NCBI GenBank assembly: GCA_032250895.1
Contig: JAVVEZ010000008.1
Coordinates: forward strand, 1 to 61,632
Reading direction: 5' to 3'
DNA: 61,632 nt
From: JAVVEZ01 sp032250895
GTDB lineage: Bacteria; Pseudomonadota; Gammaproteobacteria; Pseudomonadales; Pseudohongiellaceae
Each line of letters opens with the position of its first letter. Positions within the stretch are counted from its first letter, which is position 1. The notes beneath the pieces were generated by a model that had not been told where the DNA came from, searched no databases, and saw nothing but the letters and a program-made list of their open reading frames with translations. Position numbers and translations under genes: made by a program. Shown piece by piece: positions 17,977 through 26,577 of the stretch.

Positions 17977-19203
17977 TCAAGCATTTTCGCGGGGAATGCC
18001 ATAACGCTGACAATAGCCGGCAAAATCCTGGCCCAGGCTCTGCTCACTCATGCCGAAATCCCCAGGTTGATAGCGATGGGCTCCGAACTTGTGCCGGGGC
18101 GAAACCGCCAGAAAGGCCCGCATCCGGTCGGCCGTCGCACCCGTCAGGGAACGGCCAAAAGACTCGTACAAGCCTTCCATCGCCGTGATCGGGTCGGCCA
18201 GCAGCCGATCATAAAACATATCCACCCACACATGTTCCTTTCCCGGGTGGGTGTCCCGTGCCTGCATGGCGAGTTGCAGGGCCTGTTGCCAGCGCGCAAG
18301 AATTTCTGCGCCGACTGCGCGGCTGTCCACCTGTTCACTGAAGGCCCGCCGCAACAGGACATGCAGGCTGGCCAGAGAGGGCATGACCTGCCGGGGATCA
18401 CGGTGAGTCTGCACGATGCGGGCATCCGGATAAACCGTCAGCAGCGCCTCGATCGCCATCATATGCGCCGGTGCCTTGAGCACCCAGGTGTGGGCTGTTT
18501 GTTGATATTGCAGGTGTTGCAGGAACCGCTGGTGCAGGCGATAGGCTGGCTCCAGGCTCCGCTGAGCCAGCCAGCGCTGGTAGCCGGGCACCCGGCACAT
18601 GGCCTCGAACAGGTGGGATTCGAAGCTGTGCCCGGTGATCTGTATGCACTCCTGGGGCTGTTCCACATTCACTTCATGGGTTTTCTGAAAATTCGGTGCC
18701 AGCCAGTCCAGCCAGGCACTGCGCTTGCGGGCGGCACGGATGCTCTGCTGTCGGGCCGCCGCAGATCCGGCCGTCAGTGGATACATCAGCTCCCAGGTCA
18801 GCGGGCTGCGATGAGCAGGATCCAGGCTCAACAGGTTGTGCAGCAAGGTGGTGCCGGTACGGGGCAAGCCCAGGATGAAAACCGGCTGTCTGATCACTTC
18901 TGCGGCAATACCGGTTTCCTGACGGCGGCGCCGTTCAAGGCCCAGCCGGTTGACCAACATATGCAGGGCATCCTGCCGCATTGCAAAGCGACCGATGACA
19001 TTGAGTCGGCTGTCGTGCTCATAGGAATCGAACAGTACAGACAGCCCTTCGCCCGGGTCCTGGTCGCCGAAATCATCCCAGCAGGCAATCTGCCGGGCCT
19101 GTTCGATCAGCGCGGCAGCGTTCAGTTCAGGCAGGCGATGGCGGCTGAAGGCCAGACCACCCTGATTGATGGCAGTCACCAGAGCATGTTTCAGCGAGCT
19201 CAT
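17977..19203 (-). CDS. Sulfotransferase family protein coupled to hpnN
   Basis: A 408-residue protein with a PAPS 5'-phosphosulfate loop L-P-R-T-G-T-T-L-L (residues 113-121). A THRDPRQVMPSLASL segment fits the 3'-phosphate site of the Sulfotransfer_3-type families. The substrate is unknown. Its ATG overlaps the hpnN stop (ATGA at 19203-19200), so the two are translationally coupled. Modification of a hopanoid or another lipid handled by HpnN is an inference from context only; no sulfated hopanoid pathway is known to me. PAPS-dependent activity is likely but unproven. Confidence 0.85.
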   Translation of the reverse strand: MSSLKHALVTAINQGGLAFSRHRLPELNAAALIEQARQIACWDDFGDQDPGEGLSVLFDSYEHDSRLNVIGRFAMRQDALHMLVNRLGLERRRRQETGIAAEVIRQPVFILGLPRTGTTLLHNLLSLDPAHRSPLTWELMYPLTAGSAAARQQSIRAARKRSAWLDWLAPNFQKTHEVNVEQPQECIQITGHSFESHLFEAMCRVPGYQRWLAQRSLEPAYRLHQRFLQHLQYQQTAHTWVLKAPAHMMAIEALLTVYPDARIVQTHRDPRQVMPSLASLHVLLRRAFSEQVDSRAVGAEILARWQQALQLAMQARDTHPGKEHVWVDMFYDRLLADPITAMEGLYESFGRSLTGATADRMRAFLAVSPRHKFGAHRYQPGDFGMSEQSLGQDFAGYCQRYGIPRENA

Positions 19204-21800
19204 CGTAGCGTGCCATCCCTCGGCAGCAAAGCCGGTATTACAAACAAGGCGGACAGCAGGGATGCCACCATGCCCACTGTCAGCAGAATACCCATGCTGG
19301 CGGTCCCCGGATGCTGCGAGAACGCAAGCGTTCCAAAACTGGCAATGGTGGTCAGCGTGCTGAACAGAATGGCCCGGGGTGTGGAGGACGTTGTGAGTCC
19401 GGCGCCTTCCCGGTTCTGAATGGCACTGTTATGGTGTCGCTGGACCATATGAATGCCGTTATCAACCCCCACTCCAATCAATAGCGGCAAGGTAATGACA
19501 TTGGCAAAGTTGAACGGCATGTTCAGCAGGACCGTGCTCGCCGCTGTCAAGGTGGTGGCAAGCAGCAGAGGCGCTATGACCACCAGCGTCCGCCGAAAAT
19601 CGCGCAACAGCAACAGCAACAGCAGAAACACGCAAACAAGCGCCGTGGCAATGGCCTGAACAAAGGACGTCGCCACTGTCTGACCCCCATAATATTCGAT
19701 GGCCGGCAGCCCACTGGCTCCCGGCGCATGGCTCTCCACCGCCTCGATAAAGCGCTTGATCTGCGCCATGTCGGTCAATGCCTGGGCCGGGATGATTTCC
19801 ACGCGCTGGCGGCCATCTGCCGACAACCACAGGCTCCTGAGTTCCGGAGGCAACTCAGAAACCCCAAAGGGGGTCGCTGCAAAACCATCGACGAGCCGGT
19901 TCCAGGTCAACGGGAAGGTTCCCAGCGCCGCCTCACTCAGCTTTGTGAGGGCCTGTTCCTGCCCGGCGGCATCCTGTTCGGCCAGCCAGCCCTGCATGGC
20001 TCTGCCCAATTCACGTTCATTGACTCGTGAGGCGTCCAGCAGACGAGCGGCAAGGCTGCGGATTGCACTCACGTCCCTGTCCACTTCAGGCGCTGCCAGG
20101 ATGATGGGAGCAGGCTCGCCAAGCATCAGGGTCAGATCGTCCAGCATCGCCATTTTTTCTTCCTGCCCGGCCGGGACAAAATCGGCAATTTCACGCACTT
20201 CCTTCACTTCCGGGAGTGCCGTTATTTCTTCTTTGAGCGCAGGGGCCGCTTCGGCCGGACTCAGGAAAGACAGTGTCAGGGGTGACGTTCGGGCATCATT
20301 CAAAAGATCATAATAGGTACTCACCGACTCGCTGTCCGGATCTCTGAGGTGCAGCGGGTTGCTGTCAAAATGAGCCTGGGCTGCCAGCCAGATGGCAGCC
20401 ACTGCCAGCAGCAAGACCCCAAGCCGTACCGTGACGAGATGCCGGGTGCTGAAGCGCCCAATCAGGGCAAACAGCAGGGGTGAGTGTTCGATGCCGACGT
20501 TGCGGGGGGGACCGAAAAGATGCAGCAGTGCCGGCAACAGAACCAGTGTCGCCAGCAGGCTGGCAAACATGCCGAAACCCGAGATCAGGCCGAGCTCAGC
20601 AACGCCGGCAAAGGCAGTGGGAACGAAGGCCAGAAAGCCGATTGAACTGGAGGCTGCACACAGCACCAGGGATACCCCGGTATCACCGGAGGCCTCACGG
20701 ATCGCCTGTTCATGGCTGTGTCCACCGCTCAGGAGTTCCCGATAATGCAGGCAATAATGAATGGCAAAATCTATACCCAGACCGATATAGAGCACAGCAA
20801 AGGCAATGCTGATCAGATTCAGGTGACCTATGCCCGCTGCGGCAAAGGCCGCCGTTATGATCAGCCCGAAAAACAAGGTCAGCAGACTGGCCGCGAACAG
20901 GCGCCAGGAGCGGAAGGTCAGCATCAATATGACGATGACGAGCAAGAGGGTGAGCAGCGCCCCCTGCACGATGCCCTGACCCACACTCTCCAGCTCTTCC
21001 TGCTGCAATGCCAGGGAACCGCTCAGCCTCAGCGTCAGCCCATCACTCTCACCCAGGCCAAGGAGTTGAATTTGCTCGCGAATGCCGGCAAGCACGCGCT
21101 TTCTCGGTTCGGCGCCGGCGAAGTCAAGCCTGGGAGCCACCAGAATCACCCGACGATAAGAATCCTCTGCCGCCTGCTCATCGAGCAGGGTCTGCCATGA
21201 AATGGCTTCCGCATCACCCTCTGCCGCTTCCTCAAACAGACGGGTCAACCTTGTCATGGTCTGCTCGAGCTCCGCCGGCGGATCGGCGTCCGCTTCCAGA
21301 CTGTCGGCCAGCAGGGACAGAAAGCCCGCCAGATGGGGCTGCTGGCCCAGCCGGCCAAGCACCGGCTGCATGACGGCGAGGCGGTCACCGAAGGTCTGCA
21401 ACTCATCGGGAGACAGGAACAACAGGGCATTCCTGCGGAAGAAAGGGCTGCTCTCGATGGCCAGCACCATCCCATAGACAGCAGGCGTCTCCTGCAGGCG
21501 TTCCGCCAGCTTTCTCTGCGCTTCATCGACCCGCTCCGGGACCGGCCCGTCGATCACTACCAGGACATTCGCATCCAGCGCTGGAAATTCATCACGGAAC
21601 TCGTTGAATTGCTGGAACCAGGGCAGTTCCAGGGAAAACATCCCCGAGGTGTTGGTGTTGATGCCGAGATGAGTCAGGGCATAAAACAGGAGTCCGCCCG
21701 ACAGGATCGCAGCTGTCATCAGCACGGCCCAGGCGAAACGCTGAATAGCGGCGGTCATCCGGTACAGGAATCTGCCGAGCTGTCTTCCTGAACTTGACAT
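19200..21800 (-). CDS. hpnN: Hopanoid-associated RND (MMPL) transporter HpnN
   Basis: An 866-residue inner-membrane RND-superfamily protein in two halves. Each half has a large periplasmic loop and a five- to six-helix bundle (for example GALLTLLLVIVILMLTF and VCVFLLLLLLL). In alphaproteobacteria HpnN moves hopanoids towards the outer membrane. The start is the second ATG, at 21800, with ggaggg nine bases upstream; ATG 21821 is a weaker alternative. It is divergent from hpnM across 329 bp and coupled to the sulfotransferase downstream. Confidence 0.92.
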   Translation of the reverse strand: MSSSGRQLGRFLYRMTAAIQRFAWAVLMTAAILSGGLLFYALTHLGINTNTSGMFSLELPWFQQFNEFRDEFPALDANVLVVIDGPVPERVDEAQRKLAERLQETPAVYGMVLAIESSPFFRRNALLFLSPDELQTFGDRLAVMQPVLGRLGQQPHLAGFLSLLADSLEADADPPAELEQTMTRLTRLFEEAAEGDAEAISWQTLLDEQAAEDSYRRVILVAPRLDFAGAEPRKRVLAGIREQIQLLGLGESDGLTLRLSGSLALQQEELESVGQGIVQGALLTLLLVIVILMLTFRSWRLFAASLLTLFFGLIITAAFAAAGIGHLNLISIAFAVLYIGLGIDFAIHYCLHYRELLSGGHSHEQAIREASGDTGVSLVLCAASSSIGFLAFVPTAFAGVAELGLISGFGMFASLLATLVLLPALLHLFGPPRNVGIEHSPLLFALIGRFSTRHLVTVRLGVLLLAVAAIWLAAQAHFDSNPLHLRDPDSESVSTYYDLLNDARTSPLTLSFLSPAEAAPALKEEITALPEVKEVREIADFVPAGQEEKMAMLDDLTLMLGEPAPIILAAPEVDRDVSAIRSLAARLLDASRVNERELGRAMQGWLAEQDAAGQEQALTKLSEAALGTFPLTWNRLVDGFAATPFGVSELPPELRSLWLSADGRQRVEIIPAQALTDMAQIKRFIEAVESHAPGASGLPAIEYYGGQTVATSFVQAIATALVCVFLLLLLLLRDFRRTLVVIAPLLLATTLTAASTVLLNMPFNFANVITLPLLIGVGVDNGIHMVQRHHNSAIQNREGAGLTTSSTPRAILFSTLTTIASFGTLAFSQHPGTASMGILLTVGMVASLLSALFVIPALLPRDGTLR

Positions 21801-22129
21801 CTTGCTTGCCCCTCCAGGCATGGTGACGATTTTCCGGTCTCAGGTCCGGGCCCGGAAGGATAAAGACCCTGCCCGTCAATGTCCATCCTATGATCCATTT
21901 GGACTCAGGATTACCCTGCTTTGACAGCACTGCAATGAAAATCCGGTTGTATATAAAAGAAAACCTGGCTTCCCCGGTCCTTGCATAGATACTGCCATCT
22001 GGATAACCTCCAGGCAGACGACGAGATTGAAAAACCCCCGGCGCCTGACAGGCTGCTTTTGGCAGGCTATTTTCGAAATTAAAACTGATCTATTATACGC
22101 CCCCTCAATAAACACAGAGACAGGTATTC
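21801..22129. promoter_or_regulatory. Divergent intergenic region between hpnN and hpnM
   Basis: 329 bp without a gene. An AT-rich run (ttgtatataaaagaaaacc, about 21946-21964) and a tattat hexamer (22091-22096) about 34 bases before the hpnM start are the best promoter candidates. No clear -35 partner or operator is identified. Confidence 0.35.
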
Positions 22130-22759
22130 ATGCGCAACATGCTAAAACTCCGGCTGTTTTTTCTTTCAGCAAGTATTTTTTTTCTGGCGTTTCCATGGTC
22201 TGTGCAGGCTTCTGCCGATGCAGTGGCAACCGTGGAAGAATTCCATCTGGCCCTTGCAGACGTCATGTTGGAAGCCGACACACTGAGTTTCCAGGGTCGC
22301 TATGACAGACTTGCCCCTGTCATTGATGAAACATTCGATATCGAGACCATCTGCCGGGTCATCCTGAGCAAGAACTGGTCAAGCCTCGATGCCGATCAAA
22401 AGGCACTTTTTACCCAGCTGTTTTTTCGTCTCAGCACCGCCACGTATGCTGCCCGGTTCAACAGTGGCACGAAACGCAGATTCTCGACGGTGAATGTCGA
22501 AGAACTGAGAGAGGGACGGGTACTGGTCAAAACGGAATTCAATGCGCCCGGCCTGGATGTGGTGAGATTTGACTACATCCTTCACCAGAAGCAGGGACAA
22601 TGGTACATCATCAGTGCCACGGCCAACGGCGTCAATGATCTGGCACTCAAGCGTTCCGAATACACGGCCATTTTCAACAGCTCTGGCTTTGAAGGCCTGG
22701 TCAGTACGCTGGAAAGCAAGATTCTGGAGCTTGGCAACACCATTGCCGACAATGGCTAA
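22130..22759 (+). CDS. hpnM: Hopanoid-associated periplasmic lipid carrier HpnM (MlaC/Ttg2D-like)
   Basis: A 209-residue exported protein with a signal peptide of about 27 residues (cleavage near VQA-SA). The mature part follows the MlaC/toluene-tolerance Ttg2D family, with RYDRLAPVIDETFDIETI and FDYILHQKQGQWYI. MlaC-type proteins ferry lipids across the periplasm, and HpnM is found next to hpnN in hopanoid clusters. The stop lies inside the start of the next gene (8-bp overlap), so hpnM and the MlaA-like lipoprotein are co-expressed. Confidence 0.92.
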   Translation: MRNMLKLRLFFLSASIFFLAFPWSVQASADAVATVEEFHLALADVMLEADTLSFQGRYDRLAPVIDETFDIETICRVILSKNWSSLDADQKALFTQLFFRLSTATYAARFNSGTKRRFSTVNVEELREGRVLVKTEFNAPGLDVVRFDYILHQKQGQWYIISATANGVNDLALKRSEYTAIFNSSGFEGLVSTLESKILELGNTIADNG

Positions 22760-23522
22760 ACCACTTATGGCTGTCTTTGTTGTTCCGGCAAGCTGCCGTC
22801 ATCTGTGCCGAATACTGCTATTGCCAGCCCTGCTTCTGTTGACCGCATGCGCGACGACACCCATAGGCAGCACCGATCCGGATGCACTGGAAGGGTTCAA
22901 CCGTCCGGCCTACAACTTCACCGATGGTGCCGACCGCTATCTGATAAAGCCCGTTGCCGAGACTTACGCTACCCACACACCCAGACTGGTACGCGCCGGC
23001 ATCACCAATTTCTTCAATAATCTGCTGTATCTCAATGTGATGGTGAACTCCTTCCTGCAAGGCAAGATCGGTCAGGGCTTTTCCGATGCCACGCGCATCG
23101 TGGCCAACACCACCATCGGTCTCGGCGGCCTGGTCGATGTGGCCACTCCGATAGGACTGCCCAGCCACGACGAGGATTTTGGCCAGACTCTCGCGGTGTG
23201 GGGGGCCGGTCAGGGTTCCTACCTCTTTCTGCCCCTGCTGGGACCCAACACGACGCGCGATACGCCGGATCTGGCCATGAGTACCCTGCTCAATCCCCTG
23301 ATCTATATAAAAGCCGCCATCGCACTGCCATTGGCTTTTTTGAATGGCGTCAACACTCGTGCCAATCTGCTCAGTGCCACGGCCCTGCGCGATGAAAATG
23401 CCGTCGATCCCTATATCTTTACCCGTGAGGCCTATTTGCAGCAGCGCCGGGATCTGATCTTCGACGGCAATGCGCCGACTGAAGGCATCGATGATATGTT
23501 TGATTTTGACGATGAAGACTGA
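22752..23522 (+). CDS. mlaA: MlaA/VacJ family outer-membrane lipoprotein
   Basis: A 256-residue lipoprotein of the MlaA (VacJ) family. It has a hydrophobic signal ending in the lipobox L-T-A-C33, then the hallmark stretches GFNRPAYNFTDGADRYLIKPVA and FFNNLLYLNVMVNSFLQGK. The acidic C-terminus (DMFDFDDED) is also typical. In E. coli MlaA works with MlaC at the outer membrane. Here the gene overlaps hpnM and sits in the hopanoid cluster, so a dedicated hopanoid role is inferred. A second ATG at 22767 is a possible start. Confidence 0.92.
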   Translation: MAKPLMAVFVVPASCRHLCRILLLPALLLLTACATTPIGSTDPDALEGFNRPAYNFTDGADRYLIKPVAETYATHTPRLVRAGITNFFNNLLYLNVMVNSFLQGKIGQGFSDATRIVANTTIGLGGLVDVATPIGLPSHDEDFGQTLAVWGAGQGSYLFLPLLGPNTTRDTPDLAMSTLLNPLIYIKAAIALPLAFLNGVNTRANLLSATALRDENAVDPYIFTREAYLQQRRDLIFDGNAPTEGIDDMFDFDDED

Positions 23523-23552
23523 GCCGGAAAGGTCCAGAGGAGCCGGCTGATC

Positions 23553-24755
23553 ATGACAGCGCTCATGTCGCTCCCGGACTACCTGCTGCTGCCCGGCTTG
23601 CTGGCCTGGCTGGCCTGGACCTTCATCCTGCTGCGGCCCGCCCGCCCCTGGCTCATGACGGAGCATCTGGAGCCGGCTTCCACTACCGACGAACACGGCT
23701 TGCATGATATCGATGTGCTGATTCCGGCCCGCAACGAAGCCGGGATATTGCCCAAGGTATTGAGCGCGACGCTGGCCCAGGGCAGCGCCATCCGCATCAG
23801 CGTCGTGGATGATGAATCCACGGATAACACCGCCGTGCAAACTGCAGAGCTGGCAGCCAGTGAACCCAGGGCAAGACTGATCCAGGGTAAGTCCAAACCC
23901 CCGGGCTGGACCGGAAAACTCTGGGCCCAGGAACAGGGACGGGAGCAGATGCAGCGGCCTTTTGTGCTCTTGCTGGACGCAGACATCGTGCTTGCCCCCG
24001 GCATGATCGCCGCCCTGCGAGCCCGGCTGCTGGATCGAAATCTGGATTTTGTATCGGTGCTGGCCAATCCTGGCCTGAAATCCCTGCTGGAACGGCTATT
24101 GCTGACACCCTATGTCTTTTTCTTCAAACTGCTCTATCCCTTCCGGCTGGCCAACGACCCTGCCGCAAAGCTGGCTGCTGCCGCTGGCGGCTGCCTGCTG
24201 GTCCGCCGCCACCTGCTCGATGATCTGGATGTGTTCCAGACCATCCGTGGCGAATTGATCGACGATTGCGCGTTCGCGCGCCGCATCAAAAGCCAGGGCG
24301 GAAAAACCTGGACAGGGGTTTCCCAGGGTGCCATCAGCATCCGTGACAACGGCGGCTTCAGGGGCATTCGTCAGCTCATTTCCCGACACGCCTATACCCA
24401 GCTCAATTATTCACCCTTCCTGCTGATGGCGGTGACACTGATCATGCTGATCATGTTCCTGACCCCCTTGCTTGCCGGCCTTCTTGCCGTGCTCCCTGCC
24501 ACTCTCGTCCCGGCAGCCTTTCCCGCTGCCGTCACTTCGGTCGGGTGGGGGCTTGGCAGTTTCCTCGTCATGCTGATCTGCTACCTTCCCACCCTGCGCT
24601 ATTATCATTTATCGCCGCTCTGGGGCTTGCTGTTGCCGGTATCCGGTCTGGCCTATCTGGCCATGACCTGGGAATCCGCCTGGCGCTACCATGGCTCCGG
24701 CCACAAGGCTGTATGGCGCGAGCGCACCTATCCCAACAGTCACAAACACGAATAA
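23553..24755 (+). CDS. hpnB: Hopene-associated glycosyltransferase HpnB
   Basis: A 400-residue membrane GT2-type glycosyltransferase. It has an N-terminal helix, a catalytic domain with PARNEAG (58-64), VVDDESTDNT (84-93) and the metal-binding D142-A-D144, and then C-terminal transmembrane helices (TLIMLIMFLTPLLAGLLAVL and others). HpnB is the usual name for this family in hopanoid clusters; its sugar donor and acceptor are not established. It is the third gene of hpnM-mlaA-hpnB, 30 bases after mlaA, and ends 9 bases before the convergent lyase-like gene. Confidence 0.9.
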   Translation: MTALMSLPDYLLLPGLLAWLAWTFILLRPARPWLMTEHLEPASTTDEHGLHDIDVLIPARNEAGILPKVLSATLAQGSAIRISVVDDESTDNTAVQTAELAASEPRARLIQGKSKPPGWTGKLWAQEQGREQMQRPFVLLLDADIVLAPGMIAALRARLLDRNLDFVSVLANPGLKSLLERLLLTPYVFFFKLLYPFRLANDPAAKLAAAAGGCLLVRRHLLDDLDVFQTIRGELIDDCAFARRIKSQGGKTWTGVSQGAISIRDNGGFRGIRQLISRHAYTQLNYSPFLLMAVTLIMLIMFLTPLLAGLLAVLPATLVPAAFPAAVTSVGWGLGSFLVMLICYLPTLRYYHLSPLWGLLLPVSGLAYLAMTWESAWRYHGSGHKAVWRERTYPNSHKHE

Positions 24756-24764
24756 GACGCCCCC

Positions 24765-25838
24765 TCAGTCCTGCACTTCTTCAAAGCCCAGATACCCGAT
24801 GCGGTTATTCAGGGGATCGGTGAACCAGAGCCGATCGCTTAAATACGCGGGAGGCTGACGGTCACTGCCCGCAGTGATCCCCACTGTGCGGGCGCTGCCC
24901 TGCGCAACCGGAAATTCGACGATGGAGCCACCGGGACTCACCCGTCCCAGTGCCGCACCCTTCGTATACCAGATATTGCGATCAGGCCCCACGGCGATAT
25001 TGATGGGCGTACCACCCTCGCCGGGAATGACGTACTCACTGATCTGTCCTGACAGGGTGATTCTGCCCACCCGCATACCGTCCGGTGTCAGGCCGTCCAT
25101 ATTACCGGCGAGCTCCACGAACCACATATTGCCATCGGCACCGGCAGTGATGTCACCGGGCCCCGAATTCGCTCGTGGCAAGGGATACTCGGTGACAACA
25201 CCGGCGGGCGTCATCCTGCCGATCTTGCTGGTCTTGAACTCGGAAAACCAGATATTCCCGTCCGGCCCGGCTGCCAATGCGCGTGGGCCGCTATCGGGGG
25301 TAGGGATCGCAAATTCCGTGATCTCTCCGGCAGGCGTGACACGGGCAATTTTGCCGGCGGCAAACAGGCCCACCCAGATATTTCCGTCGCTGTTCAGGGC
25401 CAGGGCACGGGGCTGACTGTCCGGACTTGGCAGCGGAAATTCACTGAGCTCACCACTGGGGCTCAGACGACCGATACGATTGCCCTCATGTTCGGAAAAC
25501 CAGAGATTGCCGTCCGCACCAAAGGCAATGATGCGCGGCGAACTTCCTGGATTGGGCAAGGGGTATTCCCGATAGCCACTGCCATCCGGGTTCATCCGGG
25601 CAATGGCGTTACCGCTGCCAAGCGTGAACCAGACCGTACCATCGCGGGCCAGCGCCAGCGTGGTTGGACCGCTGTTGGCCGTGGGCAGGGGAAAGTCGGT
25701 GACCATACCATTGCTGGTCAGTACGGGGGACGTCGTCGGGTCAAGGGTAGCGGAACCTGTCGTGCTTACCGGTTCTCCGTCACAGGCGCTCAACATCACC
25801 GTGGCAAGCACGGCCAATACGATGGGTTTCAACAACAT
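24765..25838 (-). CDS. Exported virginiamycin B lyase-like beta-propeller lipoprotein
   Basis: A 357-residue protein with a lipoprotein signal (L-S-A-C19) and about seven repeats of the pattern GPDGNIWF-x-GKIGR-x-TPxGxxxEYPLP, typical of streptogramin lyase (Vgb)-like propellers. In environmental bacteria these are often not antibiotic lyases, and here an exported binding or sensing role is as likely. The start is ATG 25838, with ggag upstream. A 12-bp tandem repeat lies at 25861-25902, just upstream. It is the last gene of the minus-strand TonB/propeller set. Confidence 0.82.
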   Translation of the reverse strand: MLLKPIVLAVLATVMLSACDGEPVSTTGSATLDPTTSPVLTSNGMVTDFPLPTANSGPTTLALARDGTVWFTLGSGNAIARMNPDGSGYREYPLPNPGSSPRIIAFGADGNLWFSEHEGNRIGRLSPSGELSEFPLPSPDSQPRALALNSDGNIWVGLFAAGKIARVTPAGEITEFAIPTPDSGPRALAAGPDGNIWFSEFKTSKIGRMTPAGVVTEYPLPRANSGPGDITAGADGNMWFVELAGNMDGLTPDGMRVGRITLSGQISEYVIPGEGGTPINIAVGPDRNIWYTKGAALGRVSPGGSIVEFPVAQGSARTVGITAGSDRQPPAYLSDRLWFTDPLNNRIGYLGFEEVQD

Positions 25839-25860
25839 CAAGGCATTCTCCGGAACGATA

Positions 25861-25902
25861 GTTGCAATAAGGTTTGCAATAAGGTTTGCAAGAGGGTTTG
25901 CA
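25861..25902. repeat. 12-bp tandem repeat upstream of the Vgb-like gene
   Basis: Units TTGCAATAAGGT-like: gttgcaataagg (25861), tttgcaataagg (25873), tttgcaagaggg (25885) and a partial tttgca (25897). It lies 23-64 bases upstream of the minus-strand start at 25838, in the leader or promoter. The core TTTGCAA also repeats with 12-bp spacing at 31239-31262. Confidence 0.85.
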
Positions 25903-25945
25903 CCAGCTTAGGTCATGCACAGGCTCAGACGATTTATAGAGGAAC

Positions 25946-26404
25946 TTAAAAACCCCGTTCACCGACCAGCGGAATCAGTATCGCGACGTGATTTTCACTA
26001 CCGACGGTGCGGGTGGTGTGTCCCTTGCCGGTGTCTTCCATCACCAGCACCGAACCGGGCCCGAACTGCCGCACCTCGCCATCGCTGACGCCCACTTCCG
26101 AGATGCCCTGAATGACCAGCAGCAGCTGCGCATCGGGCGAGGGATGCCAGTCTTCAAACGCACCCGGCTCCAGCATCAGCAGCGTCGCCCGCGAATCGGT
26201 CACGAGATTGTGGATACCGGCAGGCCGCGCACCTTCCTGCAGCACCACGGAGTCCAGTGGAATCAGGCCCTCGGAGAAGTGGGAAACACCGCTGGCATCC
26301 GTGTAGAGACGGGTATAACCCAGGCCGGCAAGCTCCTCGCCGGAAACCGTCGTCAAGGGCAGTAGCAGCGTCAAGGCAAAGAAAAGTGTTTTTATTGTTT
26401 TCAT
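25946..26404 (-). CDS. Exported cupin-domain protein
   Basis: A 152-residue protein with a signal peptide (MKTIKTLFFALTLLLPLTTV) and a single cupin domain. The first cupin strand region is PGAFEDWHPSPDAQLLLVIQG, and the second is PGSVLVMEDTGKGHTTRT. Possible metal-binding His residues are present in both. Its role is unknown; single-domain exported cupins can bind small ligands or act as simple oxygenases or isomerases. It lies 107 bases upstream of the Vgb-like gene on the same strand and probably belongs to that locus. Confidence 0.8.
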   Translation of the reverse strand: MKTIKTLFFALTLLLPLTTVSGEELAGLGYTRLYTDASGVSHFSEGLIPLDSVVLQEGARPAGIHNLVTDSRATLLMLEPGAFEDWHPSPDAQLLLVIQGISEVGVSDGEVRQFGPGSVLVMEDTGKGHTTRTVGSENHVAILIPLVGERGF

Positions 26405-26577
26405 TGGCAGACCTCTTCAGCAGGAGAGCGGGAATCGAGCTGTGAGCATAAAACGCACAGGTCAAAATTGAAAGCCCCAGGTGCCAGGACTCAGAATGAT
26501 TCTACTCGGCTCTGGCATCCTGTTTCGCTCTACCTCCTGCATCCATGCAGTCGTGCGGCGGCGGGAAATCGGTCCCT

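Noticed and set aside
24765..25838. Streptogramin resistance gene
   Set aside because: The Vgb-like propeller repeat is common in exported proteins with no antibiotic role, and the context is a TonB/propeller locus.
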